The notes: generated from the letters alone by a model not told the origin. 32,804 nt of DNA from CAMEON01 sp045602325 (GCA_045602325.1 JAZSBH010000171.1:1-32804); one strand, 5' to 3'; positions 1 to 7,342 are shown, counted from the first letter of the stretch. Program-made: numbers and translations.

Positions 1-1195
1 TATTTTGCGAAATTTCACCTACAAGTGTACCATCGACCAAATCACACAAACTGTTAATTCTACTCTCACTTAATGAACCATTAGTAAAAACATTTAATAA
101 ATTGTTAAAATACAGAGTTGATGTTTGTGTATCAAATGTAATGTTGTATTCGTTTGGAACATATACGTAATTGTTATTAAAAACATCTCCAATTACAGTA
201 TCAACAACCCATTTTGCATAAATAACATAATTCTTATTTACAATTGTGGAAAAATCGTAAGCTACAGTTAATTCTTCATTTGTGTACCATCCAGCAAAGG
301 TGTAACCTTCCTTTGTTGGCGTGTTTGGCTTTACAGCGTAATTGCCTAACTCCACAGTTTGACTGGGGATATGGCTCCCACCATTCGTTTCGAAGGTAAC
401 AGTAAATTGCTCTGCAGTCACACGACCCGCATCGATTTCCGTGCCATCTGTCAGTACCAAAATCAAATGCATTTCGTCATCAATGTAAGCACTTGAGATG
501 CCAACGCCCGGCACTCCGGCTTCGCCCTGTTCACCCTTTTCGCCTTGCTCGCCCTTTTCACCCTGTGCACCGGTTTCACCCTTGTCACCGATGAGAGAGT
601 CAAGCCATTCTTCTTCCGTGCCGGTATATCCTTTTTCGACAGCCAGTTCGTATGCAGATTTACCGTTCACGCCATCCTTACCGTCTTGACCATCAACACC
701 ATCGTTGCCAGCTACACCTTGCTCACCTTTTTCACCTATAAGAGAAGCAATCCATTCTTCTACCGTGCCGGTATAGCCCTTTTCGACAGCCAGTTCGTAC
801 GCGGATTTACCGCTTGCACCGTTTTTACCATCTTTTCCATCAACGCCATTTTTGCCCGCAGTACCCTGCTCGCCTTTTTCACCCGGGATACCTTGCTCAC
901 CTTTTTCGCCTTGGATACCTTGTTCACCTTTTTCGCCCGGGATACCTTGCTCACCTTTTTCACCTTGCGGACCAGCTTCGCCCCTATCACCTATAAGGGA
1001 AGACAGCCATTCTTCTAATGTTCCTGTATAACCATTGGCAACAGCAAGCTCATACGCGGATTTACCATCAAGTCCGGCTTCGCCTTGCGGTCCGGCTGGA
1101 CCTTGTTCACCGGTTTTCGCACAACCGGTAAACGCAGAGAGCATCAACAGCACAGAAAGTATCAACGCTGTCACTCTTAAAAAGTTTGTTTTCAT
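1..1195 (-). CDS. collagen-like surface lipoprotein with InlB-type repeat (3' end outside window)
   Basis: The reading frame is open from ATG at 1195 to the left edge, giving at least 398 residues. A lipoprotein signal peptide ends in the lipobox-like FTGC (Cys25). Gly-X-Y collagen-like tracts (GEKGEQGIPGEKGEQ type) fill residues about 29-232. They are interrupted three times, near residues 46-70, 131-155 and 180-204, by a module of the form SAYELAVxxGYTGTxEEWxxSLIG. Residues about 265-330 form an InlB B / Listeria-Bacteroides repeat (TFETNGG, then GYTFAGWYTN, then YAKW). The last 68 visible residues are unassigned. The start is set by a GGGAGGGAA ribosome binding site at 1201-1209. The family is known for lipid-anchored or surface-exposed proteins; a role in adhesion is inference. 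The part below position 480 is much AT-richer than the collagen part, which suggests a mosaic gene. Confidence 0.88.
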   Translation of the reverse strand, partial: MKTNFLRVTALILSVLLMLSAFTGCAKTGEQGPAGPQGEAGLDGKSAYELAVANGYTGTLEEWLSSLIGDRGEAGPQGEKGEQGIPGEKGEQGIQGEKGEQGIPGEKGEQGTAGKNGVDGKDGKNGASGKSAYELAVEKGYTGTVEEWIASLIGEKGEQGVAGNDGVDGQDGKDGVNGKSAYELAVEKGYTGTEEEWLDSLIGDKGETGAQGEKGEQGEKGEQGEAGVPGVGISSAYIDDEMHLILVLTDGTEIDAGRVTAEQFTVTFETNGGSHIPSQTVELGNYAVKPNTPTKEGYTFAGWYTNEELTVAYDFSTIVNKNYVIYAKWVVDTVIGDVFNNNYVYVPNEYNITFDTQTSTLYFNNLLNVFTNGSLSESRINSLCDLVDGTLVGEISQN

Positions 1196-1508
1196 TTGAT
1201 TTCCCTCCCGAAAAGCCTTTGTGGGAACCTCAAAGAATTCGTTCCCTTCGCTATTTTGCGATTCAACGGTGAAAAAAATGAAATAGGAGCGGCGAATCGC
1301 ATTCCAAACTCTAATTTCATATATTTATCGGGGTTGAAGCCCCTAAATTGCGGGCGTTTCCCGCAAAAAGGTACAGGTATGCTACGACAACCTCACCAGT
1401 CGATAACACTTAGTCGCTACTTGGGAATTTTTGTGGCTCCCATAAATGTATTTTTGTTAATTATGGGCCCACTCATTGGCACAATAAACAAATAAGCAAA
1501 CAAGATTA
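1196..1508 (-). promoter_or_regulatory. long structured 5' leader of the collagen-like gene; candidate cis-regulatory RNA
   Basis: About 310 nt separate the predicted transcription start from the ATG at 1195. Reading the minus strand, strong hairpins follow one another: 1433-1472 (GUGG-CCCAUAA paired with UUAUGGG-CCAC), 1350-1364 (GCGGG/CCCGC), 1330-1343 (GGGGCUUCAACCCC), 1280-1318 (GAAAU/AUUUC enclosing GAG/CUC and GAAU/AUUC) and 1223-1246 (GGGAAC/GUUCCC), just ahead of the ribosome binding site. Between 1375 and 1430 several CGAC/GUCG pairings compete. No open reading frame in this stretch looks like protein. I do not recognise a known riboswitch core; the c-di-GMP-I and -II, T-box and cobalamin signatures were looked for by eye and not seen. 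The structure is seen; a regulatory role is inferred. Confidence 0.5.
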
Positions 1509-1515
1509 CCATAAT

Positions 1516-1544
1516 ATTGTATCATATTACAAAAGAAAAATCAA
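1516..1544 (-). promoter_or_regulatory. sigma-A-type promoter for the collagen-like gene
   Basis: On the minus strand TTGATT (1539-1544) and TACAAT (1516-1521) are separated by 17 bases, placing the transcript start near 1508. The AT-rich surroundings weaken the call a little, but spacing and both boxes fit. Confidence 0.6.
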
Positions 1545-1585
1545 TATTATTAATAAAAATTTACAAATTATGTTTTTATGTTTTT

Positions 1586-1616
1586 AGGCGTACACACCAT
1601 ATTGGTATGTACGCCT
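1586..1616. repeat. 31-bp palindrome upstream of the collagen-gene promoter
   Basis: AGGCGTACA and its exact complement TGTACGCCT flank ACC-ATATT-GGT, with a single mismatched pair inside. It lies about 42 bp upstream of the -35 box at 1539-1544. No T-run follows it on either strand (T-rich sequence precedes it on plus), so it does not look like a terminator. It could be an operator or the end of a lost mobile element. Confidence 0.6.
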
Positions 1617-1649
1617 ATCATGCTGGAGGGCATTTTACAACAATTTGCC

Positions 1650-1824
1650 CTATTTAGATAGACCACGGGCGTGTTCCTTTTTGCTTCCGTTGAGCAAGAA
1701 AACGAATGCAATCTGGTCTTCCCCCAAAACAGGCACACTAAAATTAATAGGTTCACCAACTACGATGCAATGAATATCAAGCAATTCTATTTGTGGAACT
1801 TTAACAAATGCAATTTCCAAAAAA
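1650..1824 (-). pseudogene. possible C-terminal gene remnant
   Basis: A minus-strand frame ending at 1650 gives a coherent-looking tail (KVPQIELLDIHCIVVGEPIN, followed by a segment ending in LLNGSKKEHARGLSK). Its upstream part runs straight into the terminator hairpin at 1825-1863, and the only ATG (1883) lies beyond that hairpin with no convincing ribosome binding site. This looks like the end of a gene whose front has been lost, but chance coding is possible. I do not recognise the family. Confidence 0.25.
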
Positions 1825-1863
1825 GAAAAATACGAGAAACACCGAAATGTTCTCGTATTTTTC
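1825..1863. terminator. bidirectional intrinsic terminator
   Basis: GAAAAATACGAGAA (1825-1838) pairs with TTCTCGTATTTTTC (1850-1863). On the minus strand the hairpin runs into TTTTTCTTTTTT. It lies about 100 bp downstream of the lipoprotein gene that ends at 1962. Confidence 0.85.
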
Positions 1864-1961
1864 TTCACCTTCGCAATGCTCATTAATCTTGACTCTCAAA
1901 AATTGTCCTTAAGAGTATGGAGCATTTGTGACGGTCCTTTTGCATGTTGGATATATGGAAA

Positions 1962-2378
1962 TTACTCCAGAACAACCACGATGGTCTTACCGGCCTCAAG
2001 AACCTGATCCTTGATGGACTCGAAAGCCTTGCTCTGACCTTCGTCCTCGTAGTATGCCTTCCAAGCCTTACCGTTACCGGCAGACAGATCACCGATGGTA
2101 GCCAGCAGGCCGTTACCGTCGAAAATCTCGAACTCATCCTCGAACTCGCCGGCGCAGAACATCTCGATGGCGTCACCCAAAGTACCCTTGCACTTTACGG
2201 TCTCCTCGTACTTGGTGGACGAGCCGTCCTTGATGATCAGGGTGACCTCAATGGTGGTGCTGGCAGTGGTCTCGGCTACGGTGGTTTCACCGTTCTTGTT
2301 ACCGCTATCGCAAGCGATGAACGCACTACCCAGCAGGCAAACGGCCATGATCACGGCCAAAATCTTCAGAAGTTTCAT
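1962..2378 (-). CDS. small lipoprotein with DUF4430 / transcobalamin-C-like domain
   Basis: The protein has 138 residues starting MKLLKILAVI. The ATG at 2378 is chosen because GGAGGA sits 7 bases upstream; a longer TTG reading would begin inside that ribosome binding site. A signal peptide ends at a lipobox-like FIAC (Cys23), followed by a Thr/Glu/Ser-rich linker to about residue 42. The C-terminal domain (about 43-138) contains a beta-rich VTLIIKDG start, a GDLSAGNGKAWKAYYEDEG motif and a hydrophobic IVVVLE end, resembling DUF4430 ubiquitin-like beta-grasp domains found in cell-surface and corrinoid-binding proteins. The domain call rests on motif resemblance. The ligand is unknown. The gene has its own consensus promoter (2414-2442) and terminator (1825-1863), so it is monocistronic. 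Confidence 0.72.
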   Translation of the reverse strand: MKLLKILAVIMAVCLLGSAFIACDSGNKNGETTVAETTASTTIEVTLIIKDGSSTKYEETVKCKGTLGDAIEMFCAGEFEDEFEIFDGNGLLATIGDLSAGNGKAWKAYYEDEGQSKAFESIKDQVLEAGKTIVVVLE

Positions 2379-2413
2379 GTTGAATTCCTCCAAAATATTT
2401 TTTTGACGGGTTT

Positions 2414-2442
2414 ATTATACTACATCGGGGAGAAATTGTCAA
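2414..2442 (-). promoter_or_regulatory. consensus sigma-A promoter for the DUF4430-like lipoprotein
   Basis: TTGACA (2437-2442), a 17-base spacer and TATAAT (2414-2419) match the consensus exactly. The predicted leader is only about 30 nt and contains the GGAGGA ribosome binding site. Confidence 0.9.
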
Positions 2443-2508
2443 CGGCTTATGGAAAATTTTCACTTTATGCCCAAATCGGAGGGGTGGTTTCTTGTGCATT
2501 GTGTCAGT

Positions 2509-3012
2509 TCAGGCGTGCAGGATCACCGCTAACTGGAGGAGAAACAAACAAACCTGCCACACGGCGAAGCACAGGGAAACGATAGCCGCCCACTTCCCGA
2601 TCTGCCACCAGGAGATCATACAGATCAGGGCGGCGACAGCAGAAAAAAATAGGCAGATCCAGGAGGACAGAAGGTAGAGCTTTCCAAATAAAAGCGTATA
2701 CCAGACAAGAGAAAATACCACCGCCAGAACCAAAAATGTACACCCCCGCCACAGGAAGGCTTCCCGCCTGGTATTCCCTGTCGGGCAGGACAGAAGATAT
2801 CCGGCGGCTGCCCCCATCAAGGCGTACGACGCAAGCCATAGAAGACTCGTGAACCACAGGGGCGGCAGTAGAATGGATGCCCCCAGCTTATGGATGACCG
2901 CCAGGGGGCTACCAACGGCCAGGCGGGTCAGAAGGGCGGCGGCCAGGACAATACCGCCGCCTATGAGGACAGGAATGGTCAGAAAACGAGCGGTTTGTTT
3001 GGTGGTGTTCAT
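2509..3012 (-). CDS. TspO/MBR-like integral membrane protein
   Basis: The protein has 167 residues starting MNTTKQTARF at 3012, where GAGGGGG lies 8 bases upstream; an upstream in-frame start (3051) lacks such a site. Five hydrophobic segments are visible. A PPLWFTSLLWLASYALMG stretch resembles the Pro-Pro-x-W ... W-x-x-L-Y-x-L-M-G region of tryptophan-rich sensory proteins. W-rich helices follow (FSLVWYTLLFG, ISWWQIGKW), and an AVWQVCLFLLQLAVI end sits where TspO proteins have W-x-x-F-x-x-x-L-N. The family binds porphyrins and related hydrophobic ligands in the membrane. The sequence is divergent, so the family call is moderate. It lies 51 bp downstream of the penicillin-binding protein gene and is probably co-transcribed with it. 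Confidence 0.6.
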   Translation of the reverse strand: MNTTKQTARFLTIPVLIGGGIVLAAALLTRLAVGSPLAVIHKLGASILLPPLWFTSLLWLASYALMGAAAGYLLSCPTGNTRREAFLWRGCTFLVLAVVFSLVWYTLLFGKLYLLSSWICLFFSAVAALICMISWWQIGKWAAIVSLCFAVWQVCLFLLQLAVILHA

Positions 3013-3063
3013 GGCAGTATCCCCCTCACGACTTTGATAGACACTATGCATGAACGGTCAATA

Positions 3064-5352
3064 TTATGACGGGAATCGGCGGAAGGGATGGTGATCCCTC
3101 CGTGAAAAGAAGGAGAACCAACGGCTGTACCAGGGCTCCTCGGGGACTACCACGGGTGGCAGCGCCTCTGTTTCGGGCAGAAGATCGTTGGGCAAAACGG
3201 GAATACGGTCGGGATCGCCCGGGTCAGTGGGAATAAGACGGATCGGCGGTTCCTTATGAAGCGTACACGTTCCCTTCGGTTCGGTGCCGCGAATGAACCA
3301 TCCATGCTCGACGGGATGGCCGTAAACGGGATCGGTACAATATGGATTGGGAAGCGAACCGGACAGCGGACAAAAATCCACCTCCACCAGGTCTTCGGGA
3401 ATCGTAAATGCTTTCTTTTCAGGTGCACCGAGGTAGAGAGGTTCACAGACCTTCATCAGATCGTCCCAGATGGTTACACAGGGATTCCCTTGGATACCTT
3501 TGAGCTCCGTGGGATAATCGTACCCCATCCAGACACCTGCCAGGAGACGTGGCGTATAACCGATGAACCAGCGGTCACAATTATTCTGAGTCGTACCGGT
3601 TTTCCCGACGGCCTCGATACCGAGGATATCGGTGAGGGTCATATAACGGGCGGCGGTTCCTTCCTGCGTGACCATAGACAGGAGACGAGTCATAAGGGCG
3701 GCGTTTTCGGCGGAAAGCACGCGGGCCGACTCATTGGCGGGTTTGTTTTCCAAAAGAACCTTCCCCTCCCTATCCAGAACCCGGTGATAAGATACGGGGA
3801 CGCGGTAGATACCGTCGGCAAAGGCGGTATATGCGGCAGTCAATTCGCGAACAGTGACTCCGCGACTCTGTTGGCCAAGCGCGAGGGAGGAGACCGTCAG
3901 ATCATGGGCGGCGTTCCCCTCCGCCGGGATTAGATTCCGCATCCCCAGACGTTCACGGGCGAACGAAAAGGCTTTTTCGGTTCCCAACTGCTCCAGGATG
4001 CGTACCGAAACGGGATTTAGGGAATGAGCCATTCCCTGCGCAACGGTAACCCGGCCTCGATAGAGGCCGTCTGCGTTGGCCGGCCAAGGATTTCCACCCT
4101 TTTGGGAGATCGGCTCGTCCTCATAAATATCAGCCCAGGTGATGAGCCCTTCTGCAAGGGCGGGCGCATAGACCGACAGGGGCTTGATGCAGGAGCCGGC
4201 TGGACGGCGGGTGTCGGTGGCATAATTTTGCAGACGATTGGCTTTTTTCTCCCCGACCGCCCCCGCCACGGCCAGAATATCTCCCGTATAGGGGTCGATC
4301 AGGATTACCGAGGACTGGGGACGACCGTTATCCCCGGTTGGGAAATGGTTCGGTTGGGTATAATAATCCTCAACCTCCCTTTGCAGAATCTCATCCATGG
4401 CGGTCTCGATGGTGAGCCCGCCCTGATAGACAAGCAAGGATGCAGTGGTGTAGGTATAACCCAGCTTCTCCTGCAGATCACGGATGACGTCGGCAACCAC
4501 CATGTCGGCGTACCAGGAGGTCACGGGGACAGGGGATGGCGCGGGTCTAGGATCCAGCCCCAATTCGGAAGCCATCGTCGCATCCCGTTCCGCCTCGGTG
4601 ATATACCCCTGCGCCGCCATCTCCCGCAGGATGAGATTACGCCGTGACAGGTTGTTTTCGGGGTGGGTCAGAGGATCGTAGCGGGCGGGGTTATTGGTGA
4701 TGGCGGCAATGGAGGCACATTCGGGGAGGGTGAGTTCGGAAACGGTTTTGGAAAAGTACCGCTCGGCCGCCGCTCCCACGCCGTAGCACCCCTCCGCCAG
4801 ATTGATGACATTGAGGTATACCTCCAGAATAACGGTCTTATCCGTCTGCTTCTCCAGATCCAGGGCTTTGAATATTTCGGTGAGCTTGCGGTCGAGGGAA
4901 TGATCGTCGTTCCCCGTCAGATTCTTCACGAGCTGTTGGGTAATAGTAGACCCCCCGAACGAGGCGTTTCCCGACAGATAATTGATTCCGGCATGAGCCG
5001 TGCGGAACAGATCCACACCGTCGTGATGCCAAAAGCGCTTATCTTCAATGGAGATAAATGCGTTCACGAGAGCGGCGGGAATCTCATCGTACGGTGTGTA
5101 GATACGAGGCTGCGCGGTCATTAAGGACGCCTTGGGCGCAGGATGGAGACTGCCGTCCCGCGCGGCTCGGTCAGCCGGATCGTACACGTACAAAACAGAC
5201 GGCTCGTTGACCTTGGGAATATTCAGGAGGGTCATATCCATTGTCTCGTTTTCGTAAGGCCGCACGTACACCGCCGCGCCTGCCAGTACGAGTATCCCCA
5301 TCAGCAGTACGCCCAACAGTAGGGCGGCCGCGATCTTTTTTCCCCGCTTCAT
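3064..5352 (-). CDS. class A penicillin-binding protein (bifunctional transglycosylase/transpeptidase)
   Basis: The protein has 762 residues and polymerises and cross-links peptidoglycan outside the membrane. An N-terminal anchor helix covers residues about 7-30. The GT51 glycosyltransferase domain follows, with EDKRFWHHDG (catalytic Glu103), GGSTITQQLVKN (133-144), RKLTEIFKA and EVYLNVINL. The transpeptidase domain has its SxxK motif at Ser387-Cys-Ile-Lys390, SLN at 444-446 and KTGTT at 584-588. The C-terminal tail has the cell-wall-enzyme pattern of a Cys-containing segment, then a Pro/Glu-rich stretch and a basic, aromatic end. All catalytic motifs are present, so it should be active. The ATG at 5352 is preceded by AAAGGAG. 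It is divergent from a BofC-like gene, which would allow a sporulation-linked role, but nothing in the protein itself shows that. Confidence 0.95.
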   Translation of the reverse strand: MKRGKKIAAALLLGVLLMGILVLAGAAVYVRPYENETMDMTLLNIPKVNEPSVLYVYDPADRAARDGSLHPAPKASLMTAQPRIYTPYDEIPAALVNAFISIEDKRFWHHDGVDLFRTAHAGINYLSGNASFGGSTITQQLVKNLTGNDDHSLDRKLTEIFKALDLEKQTDKTVILEVYLNVINLAEGCYGVGAAAERYFSKTVSELTLPECASIAAITNNPARYDPLTHPENNLSRRNLILREMAAQGYITEAERDATMASELGLDPRPAPSPVPVTSWYADMVVADVIRDLQEKLGYTYTTASLLVYQGGLTIETAMDEILQREVEDYYTQPNHFPTGDNGRPQSSVILIDPYTGDILAVAGAVGEKKANRLQNYATDTRRPAGSCIKPLSVYAPALAEGLITWADIYEDEPISQKGGNPWPANADGLYRGRVTVAQGMAHSLNPVSVRILEQLGTEKAFSFARERLGMRNLIPAEGNAAHDLTVSSLALGQQSRGVTVRELTAAYTAFADGIYRVPVSYHRVLDREGKVLLENKPANESARVLSAENAALMTRLLSMVTQEGTAARYMTLTDILGIEAVGKTGTTQNNCDRWFIGYTPRLLAGVWMGYDYPTELKGIQGNPCVTIWDDLMKVCEPLYLGAPEKKAFTIPEDLVEVDFCPLSGSLPNPYCTDPVYGHPVEHGWFIRGTEPKGTCTLHKEPPIRLIPTDPGDPDRIPVLPNDLLPETEALPPVVVPEEPWYSRWFSFFSRRDHHPFRRFPS

Positions 5353-5404
5353 GACTTTCTCCTTTCGCGATCTTGAATTTCACCCATTATTGTGTCTCGC
5401 TTTC

Positions 5405-5433
5405 GTATAAATAATCGCAGACGGGACATGATA
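5405..5433 (+). promoter_or_regulatory. possible sigma-F/sigma-G (forespore) type promoter
   Basis: GTATA (5405-5409), a 17-base spacer and CATGATA (5427-5433) fit the Bacillus forespore pattern GNATR-N17/18-CATNNTA. It points at the BofC-like gene starting at 5508, and bofC of Bacillus subtilis is a forespore gene. No TTGACA/TATAAT pair was seen here. The motif is short and could be chance. Confidence 0.35.
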
Positions 5434-5507
5434 ATAGAGACACTTCCGCCAGATTTTTACGCAATTTGGGCTTATATGTCTCCGACAGATTGCAGAAAGG
5501 AAAATTT

Positions 5508-6056
5508 ATGAAAAAAATCATGAAGGGACTGGTGATCACAGTGGCCATCGTGGCTCTCGGTTGGTCCATCCTGTCCACCCTGTACACCCAAACCGTATCC
5601 GAGGAATTGACGCGTCTGCGCCGTGAAAGTCGGAGCGATATCATCTATTTGCGGACCCGCATACGGGAACTGGAATCCGAGTTGACTGCGAGTCTGCTGA
5701 ATTTCGGAAATCCTCCCTCCGAGGCCGTAGGAGGCGACTGCGAAAGCGATCCTTCCACCGACGTGACGACCGAAACCGAAGGATGGGTGACCGAGGCGGT
5801 AACGGTTCCCGCCCACAAGGCGCCCGAGACCCAGTCCCCCATCCTTGACGCCCCCGAAACCGAGGCCTCCGTGGCCTTGTATCTCTTAACTGAGCACAAT
5901 GGCGTGATCGGGGTATTTGATGCTTCGGGGGAGCTTTTGCGAACCGTCAACGTTTTCATTATGACCCTGCCCGAGGCAGAGCGGGAGGCGCTGAAGGTGG
6001 GGATCCCGGTCTACTCTCACGAGGAAATGTGCAGACTCGTGGAGCAATACGAGTAA
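5508..6056 (+). CDS. membrane-anchored protein with BofC-like C-terminal domain
   Basis: The protein has 182 residues. The ATG at 5508 is preceded by AGAAAGGAAA; a longer frame from 5466 lacks a ribosome binding site. One membrane helix (about 7-25) is followed by a heptad-like coiled coil (about 29-62, EELTRLRRESR ... RIRELESEL). A low-complexity Thr/Glu/Pro linker runs to about 122. The C-terminal domain (about 124-182) reads ALYLLTEHNGVIGVFDASGE, then LPEAEREALKVGIPVYSHEE and ends in LVEQYE. That layout resembles the C-terminal domain of BofC, the forespore protein that tunes SpoIVB signalling to pro-sigma-K processing. Many clostridial proteins carry this domain without a proven sporulation role. 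The family call is by motif; the function is inferred. Confidence 0.7.
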   Translation: MKKIMKGLVITVAIVALGWSILSTLYTQTVSEELTRLRRESRSDIIYLRTRIRELESELTASLLNFGNPPSEAVGGDCESDPSTDVTTETEGWVTEAVTVPAHKAPETQSPILDAPETEASVALYLLTEHNGVIGVFDASGELLRTVNVFIMTLPEAEREALKVGIPVYSHEEMCRLVEQYE

Positions 6057-6063
6057 GTCACAG

Positions 6064-6103
6064 AAAAAAGGTGCCACCCTCCGCAGGGGATGACACCTTT
6101 TTT
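6064..6103. terminator. bidirectional intrinsic terminator between convergent genes
   Basis: AAAAAAGGTG and CACCTTTTTT flank an inner CCCTCCGCAGGGG hairpin. It lies 8 bp past the stop of the BofC-like gene and also serves the minus-strand zinc-ribbon transcript. Confidence 0.88.
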
Positions 6104-6186
6104 GGCCGTATATGTCCAAAAACCAGAATGCAGACGACGCAGAAAAATCGTACAGTCGATTGATTCCCGCTTTCAGAATGGGGACA

Positions 6187-6507
6187 TCAACGGTCTCTTC
6201 TTCTTGCCTCGAAGCAGGCGCTGCAGTATACAGGTCTGTCGGCGCTGGGCTGGAACTTCAGTTTGGCAACGCCACCGCAATCGGAGCAGATCGCCTCAAA
6301 ATACTGAACTTCGGGCTTACCGGCGTTCTTCTTGGCATCGCGGCAAGCCTTGCAGGTCTTGGGCTTGTTCTGGAAGCCCTTTTCAGCGTAGAAAGCCTGC
6401 TCGCCGGCCGTGAACACGAACTCATTGCCGCATTCCTTGCAGACAAGGGTCTCGTCCTCGTAAACGGGAGTCTCCACGTTCGCGTCCATGATCTCATCTT
6501 CGTACAT
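6187..6507 (-). CDS. zinc-ribbon domain protein with two Cys4 sites
   Basis: The 106-residue cytoplasmic protein has two CxxC...CxxC sets: Cys23/26 with Cys52/55, and Cys74/77 with Cys95/98. The first set spans the pattern LVCKECGNEFVFTAGEQAFY followed by KGFQNKPKTCKACR, which matches the probable zinc-ribbon family PF13451. The second has CSDCGG ... RPVYCSACF. Such proteins are common in Clostridia and their role is unknown; nucleic-acid binding is plausible. The ATG at 6507 has GAGGT 8 bases upstream. It lies about 117 bp downstream of the sigma-like gene in the same direction, so the two may share a transcript. Confidence 0.88.
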   Translation of the reverse strand: MYEDEIMDANVETPVYEDETLVCKECGNEFVFTAGEQAFYAEKGFQNKPKTCKACRDAKKNAGKPEVQYFEAICSDCGGVAKLKFQPSADRPVYCSACFEARRRDR

Positions 6508-6624
6508 TGGTTTTTACCTCGCTTAAAATGGTTTTTTGCCCCGCGGCGGACTTACACCGCCATCTCGAAGTTGGTTACCTCGCGTTCTCTTTGTACCATC
6601 GGGACATAGGACTACCCACCCACG

Positions 6625-7236
6625 TCACTCCTCGGGCGGTGTGAGCCGCTCACGGAGCTTACGGCGAATGCGGTAGATGGCATTATGGACAGAACGCTCG
6701 TCACAGCCAAGATCGTGGGCAATATCAGCCACCGGCACGCCCGTCACGTACTGCCACCATACGCGGTTCTCGAAATCCGAGAGGTGTCCGCGAACGGTAC
6801 GGCAGAGCTGGCGGAAGCGCTCGTCCTCCACCACACGGGCGGCGAGATCCTCCTGACCCGTCACATCCTCTTCGGTGAGCGGAACGGCTGTCACACGGCG
6901 GCGGACATGGATATGCCGCCACTCCGAGATCAGACCGTTACGCAGACAGATCTTGGCGTACAAGCCGAAATCCACCGCTTCCTGCTCGGTATCGAAGGAG
7001 GAAATGGCACCGAGAAACACCCGCTCGGCCTCTTCCCGCATGTCAGCCCGCTCCTGCAGGGTCATCTCGGATGCACCGAATCGGGCGACCGAGGATTCCA
7101 ACAGAGGGCGGTATTTGGCACAGAGTGCAAGGTATGCCTCCCGACTGCCTGCCTGAGCTTGCAAGAGCAATTCGCGCAAAGCGGGATCGGGGGTATGGGG
7201 GGTATCCTGTTCGGGTTTTGGATGAAGTTCTTTCAT
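6625..7236 (-). CDS. sigma-70 family RNA polymerase sigma factor (divergent)
   Basis: The protein has 203 residues from the ATG at 7236 (GAAAAGGTG upstream; a GTG start three codons earlier is part of that site). An N-terminal Pro/Thr-rich tail is followed by a region-2-like part (LLLQAQAGSREAYLALCAKY ... FDTEQEAVDFGLYAKICLRN). The C-terminal region 4 helix-turn-helix has ENRVWWQYVTGVPVADIAHD, then the recognition-helix segment ERSVHNAIYRIRRKLRERL. The ordering resembles SigH/SigI-type clostridial factors. Region 2 lacks the usual DLIQEG sequence, so it may be a specialised regulator. No partner anti-sigma gene is adjacent. A consensus promoter at 7315-7342 shows that it is expressed from a housekeeping promoter. 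Confidence 0.8.
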   Translation of the reverse strand: MKELHPKPEQDTPHTPDPALRELLLQAQAGSREAYLALCAKYRPLLESSVARFGASEMTLQERADMREEAERVFLGAISSFDTEQEAVDFGLYAKICLRNGLISEWRHIHVRRRVTAVPLTEEDVTGQEDLAARVVEDERFRQLCRTVRGHLSDFENRVWWQYVTGVPVADIAHDLGCDERSVHNAIYRIRRKLRERLTPPEE

Positions 7237-7314
7237 GCCGCGCACCTTTTCCGTTCAGATGATCCGGCAGAAAGGGCTTCCTTTTTTACCGAATTTTTCT
7301 GTCCTATTAACAAT

Positions 7315-7342
7315 ATTATATCATGAATTTGCATAATGTCAA
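7315..7342 (-). promoter_or_regulatory. sigma-A promoter for the sigma-like gene
   Basis: TTGACA (7337-7342) and TATAAT (7315-7320) are separated by 16 bases on the minus strand. The leader to the ATG at 7236 is about 75 nt. The rest of 7237-7591 holds only this promoter and the terminator at 7387-7436. Confidence 0.88.

Noticed and set aside
830..980. Tandem repeats that could suggest a CRISPR array
   Set aside because: Repeats are in-frame collagen Gly-X-Y codons without unique spacers.
545..1018. Plus-strand open frame of 157 codons and other frames across 498-1018
   Set aside because: They are antisense to the Gly-X-Y coding repeats and show only the low-complexity mirror of those repeats.
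1196..1495. Plus-strand 99-codon frame
   Set aside because: It runs antisense through the structured leader, has no ribosome binding site and no protein-like pattern.
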